Part shown: positions 1 to 6,187 of the stretch, piece by piece
Layout: the number at the start of each line of letters is the position of its first letter
Numbering within the stretch: position 1 is the stretch's first letter
DNA from: Spirochaetales bacterium
GTDB taxonomy: Bacteria; Spirochaetota; Spirochaetia; SZUA-6; DRHE01
Length of the DNA stretch: 13,655 bases
Assembly: GCA_016930895.1 (NCBI GenBank)
Contig: JAFGFV010000110.1
Span: 1 to 13,655 of the forward strand
Direction: 5' to 3'
Made by a program: the position numbers and the translations under genes
The notes under the pieces: model-generated
What the model saw: only the letters and a program-made list of their open reading frames with translations
The model's database searches: none
Told to the model about the DNA's origin: nothing

Positions 1-387
1 GAACCTGGTCGACCCCAGCTGCCGCTTGACCGCTAGACTGCGGCAGGTCTTGCGGGTCAGGTCCAGGTTGTACGGCGCAAAGACCTCCAGGCCTTCGGTG
101 ATCATGAAGCTCACGATTTCCCAGTCCCACATGTTGACCGTGCCGAACTCCGAGGTCAGCACCACGAAGGGGATGCGGATCTTGCGCAGGTCGTCGAGCT
201 GCCTGAAGGCATCCCCCAACAGCTGCGGGAACACGACGGCGTCCGCTTCCGGCAGCCGGCCTCCCAGGGCCACCGGGTCCAGGATCTCGGCTTCCTCGGC
301 CAGCAGGGTCCGCAGGTTGGCCAGCTGTTTCTTGAAATCGTCGTCCATGCCGGGTTTGAAATGCACGGGAACCAGGCGGGCTTTCAT
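1..387 (-). CDS. Sugar isomerase-like protein (L-fucose/L-arabinose isomerase superfamily type), 3' end outside window
   Basis: The first 129 residues are visible; the gene runs off the left edge with no stop. I chose ATG 387 because the AGGAGG at about 396-401 lies 8 nt upstream. An in-frame ATG at 393 would be only 2 nt from it. The protein starts MKARLVPVHF and has an alternating beta/alpha pattern, with a strand-like FVVLTSEFGT near residues 74-83. A conserved-looking MWDWEI follows at 86-91, then EGLEVFAPYN at 98-107. This resembles the N-terminal Rossmann-like half of fucose-isomerase-related proteins, which interconvert aldoses and ketoses. The catalytic C-terminal part is not in the window, so the reaction cannot be confirmed. 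It follows the RpiR gene on the same strand but has its own promoter. It could instead be a non-catalytic relative. The coding region is certain; the family is moderately supported. Confidence 0.6.
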   Translation of the reverse strand, partial: MKARLVPVHFKPGMDDDFKKQLANLRTLLAEEAEILDPVALGGRLPEADAVVFPQLLGDAFRQLDDLRKIRIPFVVLTSEFGTVNMWDWEIVSFMITEGLEVFAPYNLDLTRKTCRSLAVKRQLGSTRF

Positions 388-429
388 CTGCATGTCCTCC
401 TTGTGATGGTGCGCATACACGGCCAATTC

Positions 430-458
430 CTTCTAACCCCACCGCCGGCTGCTGTCAA
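430..458 (-). promoter_or_regulatory. Promoter of the isomerase-like gene
   Basis: On the minus strand a perfect -35 TTGACA (458-453) is followed by a 17-nt spacer and a -10 TAGAAG (435-430, four of six consensus bases). Transcription would begin near 423, giving a leader of about 36 nt that contains the AGGAGG site. The -35 lies just beyond the stop codon of the upstream regulator, so this gene can be expressed independently of it. Confidence 0.5.
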
Positions 459-470
459 GCCGACAGCGGT
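441..470 (-). other. Imperfect inverted repeat over the -35 of the isomerase-like gene
   Basis: Read on the minus strand, ACCGCTGTCGGC and GCAGCCGGCGGT flank the six bases TTGACA and can pair at 10 of 12 positions, counting one G-U wobble. It begins at the stop codon of the RpiR gene. There is no T-tract after it, so it is a weak terminator candidate. An operator or chance pairing in GC-rich DNA is equally possible. Confidence 0.25.
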
Positions 471-1315
471 CACAGGAACATCTTCCGCAGGGCTTCCGCA
501 GAGCGCTCGAGGCGCCCCACGGAGGTCTCGAAGTGCCTGACCGCCAGGCATGCGTACAGCACGTCGATCACCAGCATCTGGGCCAGCCGCGAGACCATGG
601 ATTCCTGGAAAAAGGCCGAGTCCTGGGTGGAGGTGAACAGCACGATGTCCGCGTGCTCGATCAGGGGGGTGTTGTCGAAGCTCGTGATGCAGATCGTTCC
701 GGCGCCGCCCCCCCGGGCCCGCCGGAGGGCGCTGACCGTCGAGACGGTGCGGCCGGAGTTGCTGATGCCGACGGCCAGGTCCCCGGGCCCGAGCAGCGAA
801 GCGCTGACACTCTGCTGATTCGGGTCGCTGTAGGTCTGGCAGCGCTTGCCGATGCGGTAGAAGCGCAGGCGGGCGTGCTCGGCGGCCACGAAGGAGCCGC
901 CGGCGGCGTAGATGTCCACGTGGCGCGCCCGGTCCACGGCGGCCACGGCCCGCTCGACCGCGGCGGCATCCAGGATGTTGCGGGTGTCCTCCAAGGCCCG
1001 GCTGTTGATGGCGAAGATCTTGTCGAGTATCGTGGACACCGGATCACGCTTGGTGACCTCTTCGTACACCATCTTGGTGAGGCGCTCGCTGTCCGCCGCG
1101 ATGGCGGCCAGGCTGATCTTGAGCTCCTGGAAGCTACCCAAACCGACGGTCTTGACGAAGCGGCTGATGGTGGCCTCGGCCACTCCGCATCTTGCGGCCA
1201 ACTCCTTGATCCGCATCAGCTTGACCTCGTTTGGATGGTCGAGGATGTACTGACCGATCCTCTGCAGAGCGGGATTCAGGGAGGGCAAGAGACCGCGGAT
1301 TCGCAGCAGCAGCAT
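470..1315 (-). CDS. MurR/RpiR-family transcriptional regulator (HTH + SIS)
   Basis: A 281-residue DNA-binding regulator of usual family length. The N-terminal HTH_6 domain covers about residues 1-75. It includes the helix-turn-helix stretch IKELAARCGVAEATISRFVK (36-55), typical of RpiR proteins. The sugar-isomerase (SIS) domain spans about 125-255 and carries YAAGGS (136-141) and ISNSGRT (184-190), the loops that bind the phosphosugar in this fold. Family knowledge: RpiR proteins sense phosphorylated sugars and act as repressors or activators of adjacent catabolic genes. It is divergent from the FGGY kinase operon, the classic position for a local regulator. No Shine-Dalgarno precedes ATG 1315, and a TATAAT lies only 8 nt upstream of it, so the mRNA may be leaderless. 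The effector is unknown. The family call is firm. Confidence 0.92.
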   Translation of the reverse strand: MLLLRIRGLLPSLNPALQRIGQYILDHPNEVKLMRIKELAARCGVAEATISRFVKTVGLGSFQELKISLAAIAADSERLTKMVYEEVTKRDPVSTILDKIFAINSRALEDTRNILDAAAVERAVAAVDRARHVDIYAAGGSFVAAEHARLRFYRIGKRCQTYSDPNQQSVSASLLGPGDLAVGISNSGRTVSTVSALRRARGGGAGTICITSFDNTPLIEHADIVLFTSTQDSAFFQESMVSRLAQMLVIDVLYACLAVRHFETSVGRLERSAEALRKMFL

Positions 1316-1322
1316 GGTGCGG

Positions 1323-1352
1323 ATTATACACGAGGGAATGCCAGTGCGTAAA
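1323..1352 (-). promoter_or_regulatory. Probable promoter of the RpiR-family regulator, very close to its start codon
   Basis: The minus strand has a perfect -10 TATAAT (1328-1323), an 18-nt spacer and a weak -35 TTTACG (1352-1347). Transcription would start at about 1316-1317, essentially at ATG 1315. The stretch before the ATG has no purine-rich ribosome site, which agrees with a leaderless transcript. The -35 is weak, so an activator or a different upstream promoter remains possible. Confidence 0.45.
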
Positions 1353-1357
1353 ACAGA

Positions 1358-1397
1358 ATTCGAAAATGATTGACAACCAGCAAATCTATTTTAGAAT
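1358..1397. promoter_or_regulatory. Candidate operator: inverted repeat in the divergent control region
   Basis: Left arm ATTCGAAAAT (1358-1367) and right arm ATTTTAGAAT (1388-1397) are reverse complements at 9 of 10 positions. The arms start 30 bp apart, about three helical turns. The left arm sits between the two divergent -35 elements, and the right arm covers the -10 of the kinase promoter. A protein bound here would control both transcription units. The adjacent RpiR-family protein is the natural candidate by position; binding is inferred. Confidence 0.45.
1370..1397 (+). promoter_or_regulatory. Main promoter of the kinase-transporter operon
   Basis: A perfect -35 TTGACA (1370-1375), a 16-nt AT-rich spacer and a -10 TAGAAT (1392-1397, five of six) form a strong sigma-70-type promoter. 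Transcription would start near 1404. This rules out the in-frame TTG at 1370 as the kinase start and supports ATG 1430. The AT-rich stretch contrasts with the surrounding coding DNA. Confidence 0.7.
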
Positions 1398-1429
1398 GGC
1401 GGAGAGCTGACTATGAGGAAGATCGCGAG

Positions 1430-2917
1430 ATGAGGGTGTTCATCGGGGCGGATATCGGCACCACGGGCATCCGCGCCTCGGTCTACGATGAGCGCTTCCG
1501 GGGGATCGGCTCCGGGAGCGGGGAATCGATCCTGCACCGGGGCGCCGGCGGGGCCATCACCCAGGACCCCGAAGAGATCTACCGGGAGACGGCGAAAGCG
1601 GTGCGGGAAGCGGTGGAGGCCGCACAGGTCGAGCCGGGGGACGTCGCCGGGATCTCGTTCGACGGTCAGATGGCCGGGATCCTCGGCATCGACGAGCGCT
1701 GGAACGCGCTCACGCCGTACGATTCCTGGTTGGACACCCGCTGCGCCCCCCAGGTGGCGCAGGTTCGGGAGAAGGCCCGGGAGGCGGTCATCCGCAAGAC
1801 CGGGAACATACCCAGCTACAACCACGGTCCCAAGATCCTGTGGTGGCGGGACAATCACCCGGAGATCTTTGCCCGGGTGGCCAGCTTCGTCCAGCCGGCG
1901 GGGTACGTGGCAGGGAGGCTCTGCGGCCTGAAGGCGCAGGACGCCTTCCTGGACTGGAGCTACCTGCACTTCAGCGGGTTCTCCGACACCGCGGCTCATG
2001 CGTGGGACCGGGAGCTTCTGTCGCTGTTCGACGTGCCGCGGGACAAGCTGCCCAGGATCGTGTCGCCGCTGACCGTGGTCGGGCAGGTGCTCCCCGAACA
2101 GGCCGAGGCCTTCGGCGTGCCCGCGGGCACCCCCGTGGCGGCAGGCTGCGGGGACACTGCCTCCTGCTTCCTGGGGGCGGGGGCCGTGGAGCCCGGCATG
2201 GCCGTGGACATCGCAGGCACCGCTTCGGCCCTGGCCCTGACCATCGACCGCTTCTCACCGGACCCCACCGGCCTGGTCTACGCCTCGCTGTCCGTCGAGC
2301 CGGGGATCTTCTACTCCATGTCGTATATCAACGGCGGCGGGATGAACCTGGAATGGTTCCGGGAGACCTTCGCTGCCCAGCGCAGCTTCGAGGAGCTGAA
2401 CCGGGAGATCGAGGGCCTCGGTCCCGGCTCGGACGGGCTCATTTTCGTGCCCCACCTGGAAGGACGCGGATACCCCAACGTGCCCCACATGCGCGGGCAT
2501 TGGAAGGGCTTCACCCGGGGGCACACCCTGGCCCATTTCTACCGTTCCGTGCTGGAAGGGGTGGCCTACGAGTATGCCCTGTACAAGCAGAGCATCCTGT
2601 CCCGGCTGGAGCACGGCATGGAGTTGGTGGTGCGCGGGGCCGCAGGAGGGGCCAAGAGCCCCGTGTGGAACCAGATCAAGGCGGATGTCTTGGGCTGCGA
2701 CTACTGCACCATCGACCGGGAGGACATCGCCCTGCTCGGGCAGGCCCTGGTGGCCGCCGGCGCCACCGGGAAGCTGCGTGACCTCCGCGCCAAGGTGCGC
2801 GAGCTCGTGCACGTGGAGCGGGTGTTCCATCCGCGGGAGGCCGCCACCCGGCTGTATCAGGAGAGAATTGCCGAGTACAGCGACATGCTGTACCATGACA
2901 GCGCCGCGCAGCGCTAA
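1430..2917 (+). CDS. FGGY-family carbohydrate kinase (xylulokinase-like)
   Basis: A 495-residue ATP-dependent sugar or polyol kinase, close to the usual FGGY length of about 490-510. ATG 1430 is chosen because it follows the promoter and has GAGGA 10 nt upstream. The N-terminal actin-like domain opens with the phosphate-binding GADIGTTG (6-13) and contains ISFDGQMAGI (75-84). The C-terminal domain has GCGDTAS (239-245), whose D242 is the expected catalytic base. It also has GTASAL (263-268), GGGMNLEWF (302-310) and the nucleotide-binding RGAAGGAKSPVW (402-413). The overall pattern is nearest to xylulokinases. FGGY kinases also use ribulose, fuculose, rhamnulose, glycerol, erythritol and others, and the substrate is not fixed by these motifs. 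It is the first gene of the rightward operon and supplies the phosphosugar an RpiR regulator could sense. Confidence 0.9.
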   Translation: MRVFIGADIGTTGIRASVYDERFRGIGSGSGESILHRGAGGAITQDPEEIYRETAKAVREAVEAAQVEPGDVAGISFDGQMAGILGIDERWNALTPYDSWLDTRCAPQVAQVREKAREAVIRKTGNIPSYNHGPKILWWRDNHPEIFARVASFVQPAGYVAGRLCGLKAQDAFLDWSYLHFSGFSDTAAHAWDRELLSLFDVPRDKLPRIVSPLTVVGQVLPEQAEAFGVPAGTPVAAGCGDTASCFLGAGAVEPGMAVDIAGTASALALTIDRFSPDPTGLVYASLSVEPGIFYSMSYINGGGMNLEWFRETFAAQRSFEELNREIEGLGPGSDGLIFVPHLEGRGYPNVPHMRGHWKGFTRGHTLAHFYRSVLEGVAYEYALYKQSILSRLEHGMELVVRGAAGGAKSPVWNQIKADVLGCDYCTIDREDIALLGQALVAAGATGKLRDLRAKVRELVHVERVFHPREAATRLYQERIAEYSDMLYHDSAAQR

Positions 2918-2945
2918 ACCCTAACAACACGAGGAGGACGGACCT

Positions 2946-3821
2946 ATGAAGGTGGGAATCGACAGCTACTGCTATCACCGCTTCTTCGGAGAGGTCTACC
3001 CCGAGCAGGTGGCCCCGCCCAAGAAGATGACCCTGGAGGACTTCATCCGTCGTGCCAAGGAGCTCGACGTGGACGGGGTGTCCCTCGAGTCGTGCTTCAT
3101 CGACCGCTTCGACAAGTCCTACCTGTCGGAGGTCAAGGGCATGCTGGACGAGTTCAAGCTGGACAGGGTCTTTGCCTGGGGCCACCCCGACGGCCTGGAA
3201 GGCGGCAAGAACGAGAAGATGTTCGACGACATGATGAAGTCCATCGAGTATGCCGAGGACATCGGGGCCAAGGTCATGCGGGTTGTGGGCTCCAGCCTGG
3301 CCTTCCGCTTCGAGCCCCACGGGCCGCAGCTGGAGAAGCTGGCCAAGTGGTTCTCCATCGCCGCCAAGGAGGTGGAGCGCAAGGGCATCAAGATGGCCGT
3401 GGAGAACCACCTGGACTTCAACTCCGACGAGATGCTGCAGCTGTTCCGGGACGTCAACTCTCCGAACGTGGGCATCAACTTCGATACCGGGAACTTTGTG
3501 CGGGTCCTCGACGACCCGGTCAAGGCCATGGAGAAGCTGGTGAACCTGGTGTTCGCCACGCATATCAAGGACCTCAAGATCCAGAAAGGGGCTCCCGTCA
3601 ACGAGTGGTACTTCTTCTCCTGCACCCCGGTGGGCGACGGCGGCATCGTGGACAATCAGAAGATCGGCCAGCTCCTGGAGGACAACGGCTACGAAGGCTT
3701 CATGGCCGTGGAGATCGATTTCCTGCACCCGGACTACAAGAACGACGAAGACAGGGCCGTGGCCCAGAGCATCAAGGAGCTCAAGCGCATCGCGCGGGCG
3801 GTGGAGAAGAATCGAAAATGA
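2946..3821 (+). CDS. Sugar phosphate isomerase/epimerase-type TIM-barrel protein (AP endonuclease 2 superfamily)
   Basis: A 291-residue protein of the xylose-isomerase-like TIM-barrel superfamily. The four metal ligands known from D-tagatose 3-epimerase-type enzymes appear in order: E153 in AVENHLDF, D180 in INFDTGNF, H206 in FATHIKD and E256 in MAVEID. PVGDGGIVD (228-236) is the usual loop before the last strand. Such proteins epimerise ketoses, isomerise inositol-type ketones (IolE, IolI) or, paired with Gfo/Idh enzymes, cleave 3-keto-glycosides. GAGGAGG lies upstream of ATG 2946. The gene ends in a 4-bp ATGA overlap with the next Gfo/Idh gene, so the two are translationally coupled and probably work together. 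I see no signal peptide, so it should be cytoplasmic. The fold is firm; the exact reaction is unknown. Confidence 0.85.
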   Translation: MKVGIDSYCYHRFFGEVYPEQVAPPKKMTLEDFIRRAKELDVDGVSLESCFIDRFDKSYLSEVKGMLDEFKLDRVFAWGHPDGLEGGKNEKMFDDMMKSIEYAEDIGAKVMRVVGSSLAFRFEPHGPQLEKLAKWFSIAAKEVERKGIKMAVENHLDFNSDEMLQLFRDVNSPNVGINFDTGNFVRVLDDPVKAMEKLVNLVFATHIKDLKIQKGAPVNEWYFFSCTPVGDGGIVDNQKIGQLLEDNGYEGFMAVEIDFLHPDYKNDEDRAVAQSIKELKRIARAVEKNRK

Positions 3822-4978
3822 AGACTCTGAATGTCGGGATCGTCGGATACAAGTTCATGGGCAAGGCTCACAGCAACGCCTGGATGAAGGCCCCCCTGTT
3901 CTTCGACCTGCCCGCCAGGCCGGTCCGCAAGGTGGCCTGCGGACGCCACGAGGAACCCCTCAAGGAGTTCGCCGAGCACTGGGGCTGGGAGGAGACCGAG
4001 ACGGATTGGAAGAAGATGGTGGCCCGCAAGGACATCGACATCGTCGATATCTCCGCCCCGCAGAACATGCACCACGAGATCGCCCTTGGGGCCATCCGCG
4101 CGGGCAAGCACGTGTTCTCCGAGAAGCCCATGGCCATGAGCTACCAGCAGGCCAGGGAGATGTACGAGGCGGCCCGGAAGGCCGGGGTCAAGCACTATGT
4201 CAACCACAACTATCGCCGCTGCCCGGCGATCATGCTGGCCAAGAAGCTGATCGACGAGGGCAAGATCGGGCGGATCTATCACTTCCTGGGGGAGTACCTG
4301 CAGTCGTGGATCATGGACCCCAGCTTTCCTCTGACCTGGCACCTGCGCAAGGAGACCGCCGCCTACGGACCTCACATCGACCTTGGCTCGCACACCATCG
4401 ACCTGGCCCGTTTCCTGGTGGGCGAGATCACGAGCATTACGGGGATGGTCCGCAACTTCATCACCGAGCGCCCGCTTCCCGACGAGGTGGCGGCCGGGAC
4501 CTTCAAGGCCGCCGGCGCCAGCGGGGGCGGCACGGGCAAGGTCGGAGTGGAGGACGGGGCCATGATGACCGTAGGGTTCGAGAACGGGGCCATCGGCTGC
4601 ATCAACACCACCCGCTTTGCCGGGGGGCGTTTCAACTACCTGCACTTCGAGCTCTACGGCGAGAAAGGCTCCCTGGCCTGGGACTTCGAGCGCATGAACG
4701 AGCTCAAGTACATGTCCAAGGACGACCCCGACTACGCCCAGGGCTTCAGGACCATCGTGGTCACCGACCCGGTGCATCCGTACATCTCCGCCTGGTGGCC
4801 GCCGGGACACATCATCGGCTACGAGCACGAGTTCGTGCACGCGGCCGCGGATTTCGTGAAGGCCGTGGTCGAGGATACCGAAGCCTGGCCCAACTTCTAC
4901 GACGGCATGAAGAGCATGCAGGTCATCGAGGCGGGGATCGAGTCCGCCGAGAAGGGCAAGCGCATCGATATCGAGTGA
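3818..4978 (+). CDS. Gfo/Idh/MocA-family NAD(P)-dependent oxidoreductase 1
   Basis: A 386-residue oxidoreductase of the glucose-fructose oxidoreductase / inositol dehydrogenase family. The N-terminal Rossmann domain begins VGIVGYKFMGKAHSNAW (6-22). The middle glycine of the usual GxGxxG is a lysine here (K12). The family EKP motif is at 102-104, with K103 the expected catalytic or cofactor lysine. The C-terminal domain has HIDLGSHTIDL (186-196), giving D188 and H192 of the DxGxH active-site motif. A glycine/alanine-rich loop lies near 228-246. The start overlaps the stop of the TIM-barrel gene (ATGA) with only a weak GGAGAAG ahead, consistent with coupled translation. Family members oxidise a sugar or polyol hydroxyl, often at C3, giving a keto-sugar for the TIM-barrel partner. 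It shares many motifs with the second Gfo/Idh gene downstream, so the two are paralogues. Confidence 0.9.
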   Translation: MKTLNVGIVGYKFMGKAHSNAWMKAPLFFDLPARPVRKVACGRHEEPLKEFAEHWGWEETETDWKKMVARKDIDIVDISAPQNMHHEIALGAIRAGKHVFSEKPMAMSYQQAREMYEAARKAGVKHYVNHNYRRCPAIMLAKKLIDEGKIGRIYHFLGEYLQSWIMDPSFPLTWHLRKETAAYGPHIDLGSHTIDLARFLVGEITSITGMVRNFITERPLPDEVAAGTFKAAGASGGGTGKVGVEDGAMMTVGFENGAIGCINTTRFAGGRFNYLHFELYGEKGSLAWDFERMNELKYMSKDDPDYAQGFRTIVVTDPVHPYISAWWPPGHIIGYEHEFVHAAADFVKAVVEDTEAWPNFYDGMKSMQVIEAGIESAEKGKRIDIE

Positions 4979-4993
4979 GCTGACGGTGAACAA

Positions 4994-5011
4994 CGATCCT
5001 GTACGGGATCG
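4994..5011 (+). other. Short stem-loop upstream of the binding-protein gene
   Basis: CGATCC (4994-4999) and GGATCG (5006-5011) form a perfect 6-bp stem with the loop TGTACG. It lies 15 nt downstream of the Gfo/Idh stop and about 15 nt before the ribosome site of the binding-protein gene. It has no T-tract. It might act as an mRNA processing or stability element, but it is short and could be chance. Confidence 0.2.
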
Positions 5012-5038
5012 AGATCTATCTCCACAAAAGGAGGCAGC

Positions 5039-6097
5039 ATGAAAAGGATCATGCTCGTTCTGGTCATTGCGCTGGTCGCGGTGACTATGGCCATGGCCGG
5101 CGGCACCACGGAGAAAGCCGCCGAAGGCAAGGAGGGCGGGTTCGACATCGCCGTGTCGAACTCGTTCATCGCCCACAGCTGGCGGACTCAGATGGTGAAC
5201 AACCTGCAGAAGGCGGTGGCCTACTACCAGGGGCAGGGACTGGTCGACAACTTCTATATCCAGCACTCCGGGCCGGATCTGGACCTGCAGATCAACCAGG
5301 TCCGGAACTTCGTGAACCAGGGCGTGGACCTGCTGATCATCGATCCGCTGTCCAACACGGCCCTGAACCCGGCGCTGGAGGAAGCCATGGAGGCGGGCGT
5401 GCTGGTGATCGTTAGCGACGAGCCGGTCACCTCCACGGAGGTGTGGCAGGTCATGCCCACCCACGACGTGTGGATGGAAAAGCTGGCTCGCTACGTCTTC
5501 GACCGCATGGGGGGCAAGGGCAAGCTCGTGTACCTGAGCGGCATCGACGGGGCCCCGGCCTCCGATCAGCGGGACGACGGCTTCTACCGCGCGCTGAAGG
5601 ACTATCCGAACATCGAGCTTCTGACCCAGGCCTTCGGCTTCTGGGATCCGGCTCGCTCGCAGCAGACCATGGCCGACGTTCTGGCCGCCTATCCCCAGAT
5701 CGACGGGGTGGTCGCCCAGGACGGGCAGTGCCTGGCCACCATTCGCGCCTTCCAGGCGGCCAACCGCGAGGCGCCCGTGATCAACGCCGACGGCTTCCGG
5801 CCCATGATGGAGTACTGGGCCGAGAACGTGGACAAGGGCTTCACCAGCTTCGCCATTGCCAACGGCCCGGGCTTCGCCATGACCTGCTCCCTCGGGGTGG
5901 GGGTGCGCATGCTGCAGGGCCGGGAGATCAAGCCGGAGCTCCTGAAGGGCAAGGTCCTGAACCTGGACCACACGAACATCATCACCGATGCCAACGTCAA
6001 GGAGCAGCTGGCCGAGCACACCCGGCTTCGCGGCCTCGAAGACTACGTGGACGAGATCTGGTCGCAGGAAAAACTGGACTCGTTGTTCGTCGAATAG
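5039..6097 (+). CDS. Periplasmic sugar-binding protein of a ribose-type ABC importer
   Basis: A 352-residue solute-binding protein of the RbsB-like class (Peripla_BP_4). It begins with a signal peptide of about 20 residues: basic MKR, a hydrophobic VLVIALVAV core and AMA before a likely cut at G21. There is no lipobox cysteine, so it is probably soluble in the periplasm rather than a lipoprotein. The mature start GGTTEKAAE resembles spirochaete binding proteins. Family-like segments are VDLLIIDPLSNTALNPALEEA and GVVAQDGQ (the former about residues 96-116), alternating strands and helices over two lobes. An excellent AAAAGGAGG (5026-5034) sits 4 nt before the ATG and predicts high translation, as expected for a binding protein needed in excess over the membrane parts. 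The ligand cannot be read from sequence. A stem-loop follows the gene. Confidence 0.92.
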   Translation: MKRIMLVLVIALVAVTMAMAGGTTEKAAEGKEGGFDIAVSNSFIAHSWRTQMVNNLQKAVAYYQGQGLVDNFYIQHSGPDLDLQINQVRNFVNQGVDLLIIDPLSNTALNPALEEAMEAGVLVIVSDEPVTSTEVWQVMPTHDVWMEKLARYVFDRMGGKGKLVYLSGIDGAPASDQRDDGFYRALKDYPNIELLTQAFGFWDPARSQQTMADVLAAYPQIDGVVAQDGQCLATIRAFQAANREAPVINADGFRPMMEYWAENVDKGFTSFAIANGPGFAMTCSLGVGVRMLQGREIKPELLKGKVLNLDHTNIITDANVKEQLAEHTRLRGLEDYVDEIWSQEKLDSLFVE

Positions 6098-6124
6098 AGG
6101 CTCTGGACTGCCATCGTTAGCGGG

Positions 6125-6158
6125 GGGAGCGGCAGGTCGCTTCGATCGCGCCGCTCCC
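6125..6158 (+). promoter_or_regulatory. Intercistronic stem-loop between binding protein and ATPase genes
   Basis: GGGAGCGGC (6125-6133) and GCCGCTCCC (6150-6158) make a perfect 9-bp GC-rich stem with a 16-nt loop, followed by TTCATCTT rather than a true T-tract. It starts 28 nt after the binding-protein stop. In binding-protein operons such elements typically protect the upstream mRNA and partly attenuate the downstream genes. That role is inferred here from position. Full termination seems unlikely without a T-run. Confidence 0.55.
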
Positions 6159-6187
6159 TTCATCTTGCGTAAGCCGAGGATGATTTC

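Noticed and set aside
1370..1429. TTG start giving the kinase 20 more residues.
   Set aside because: The TTG is the first part of the -35 TTGACA, and the extension includes the -10. The FGGY motif begins a few residues after ATG 1430.
3092..3817. N-terminal extension that would lengthen Gfo/Idh 1 to 628 residues.
   Set aside because: It is an out-of-frame reading of the TIM-barrel gene, Arg/Gly rich and without motifs. The Rossmann motif begins right after ATG 3818.
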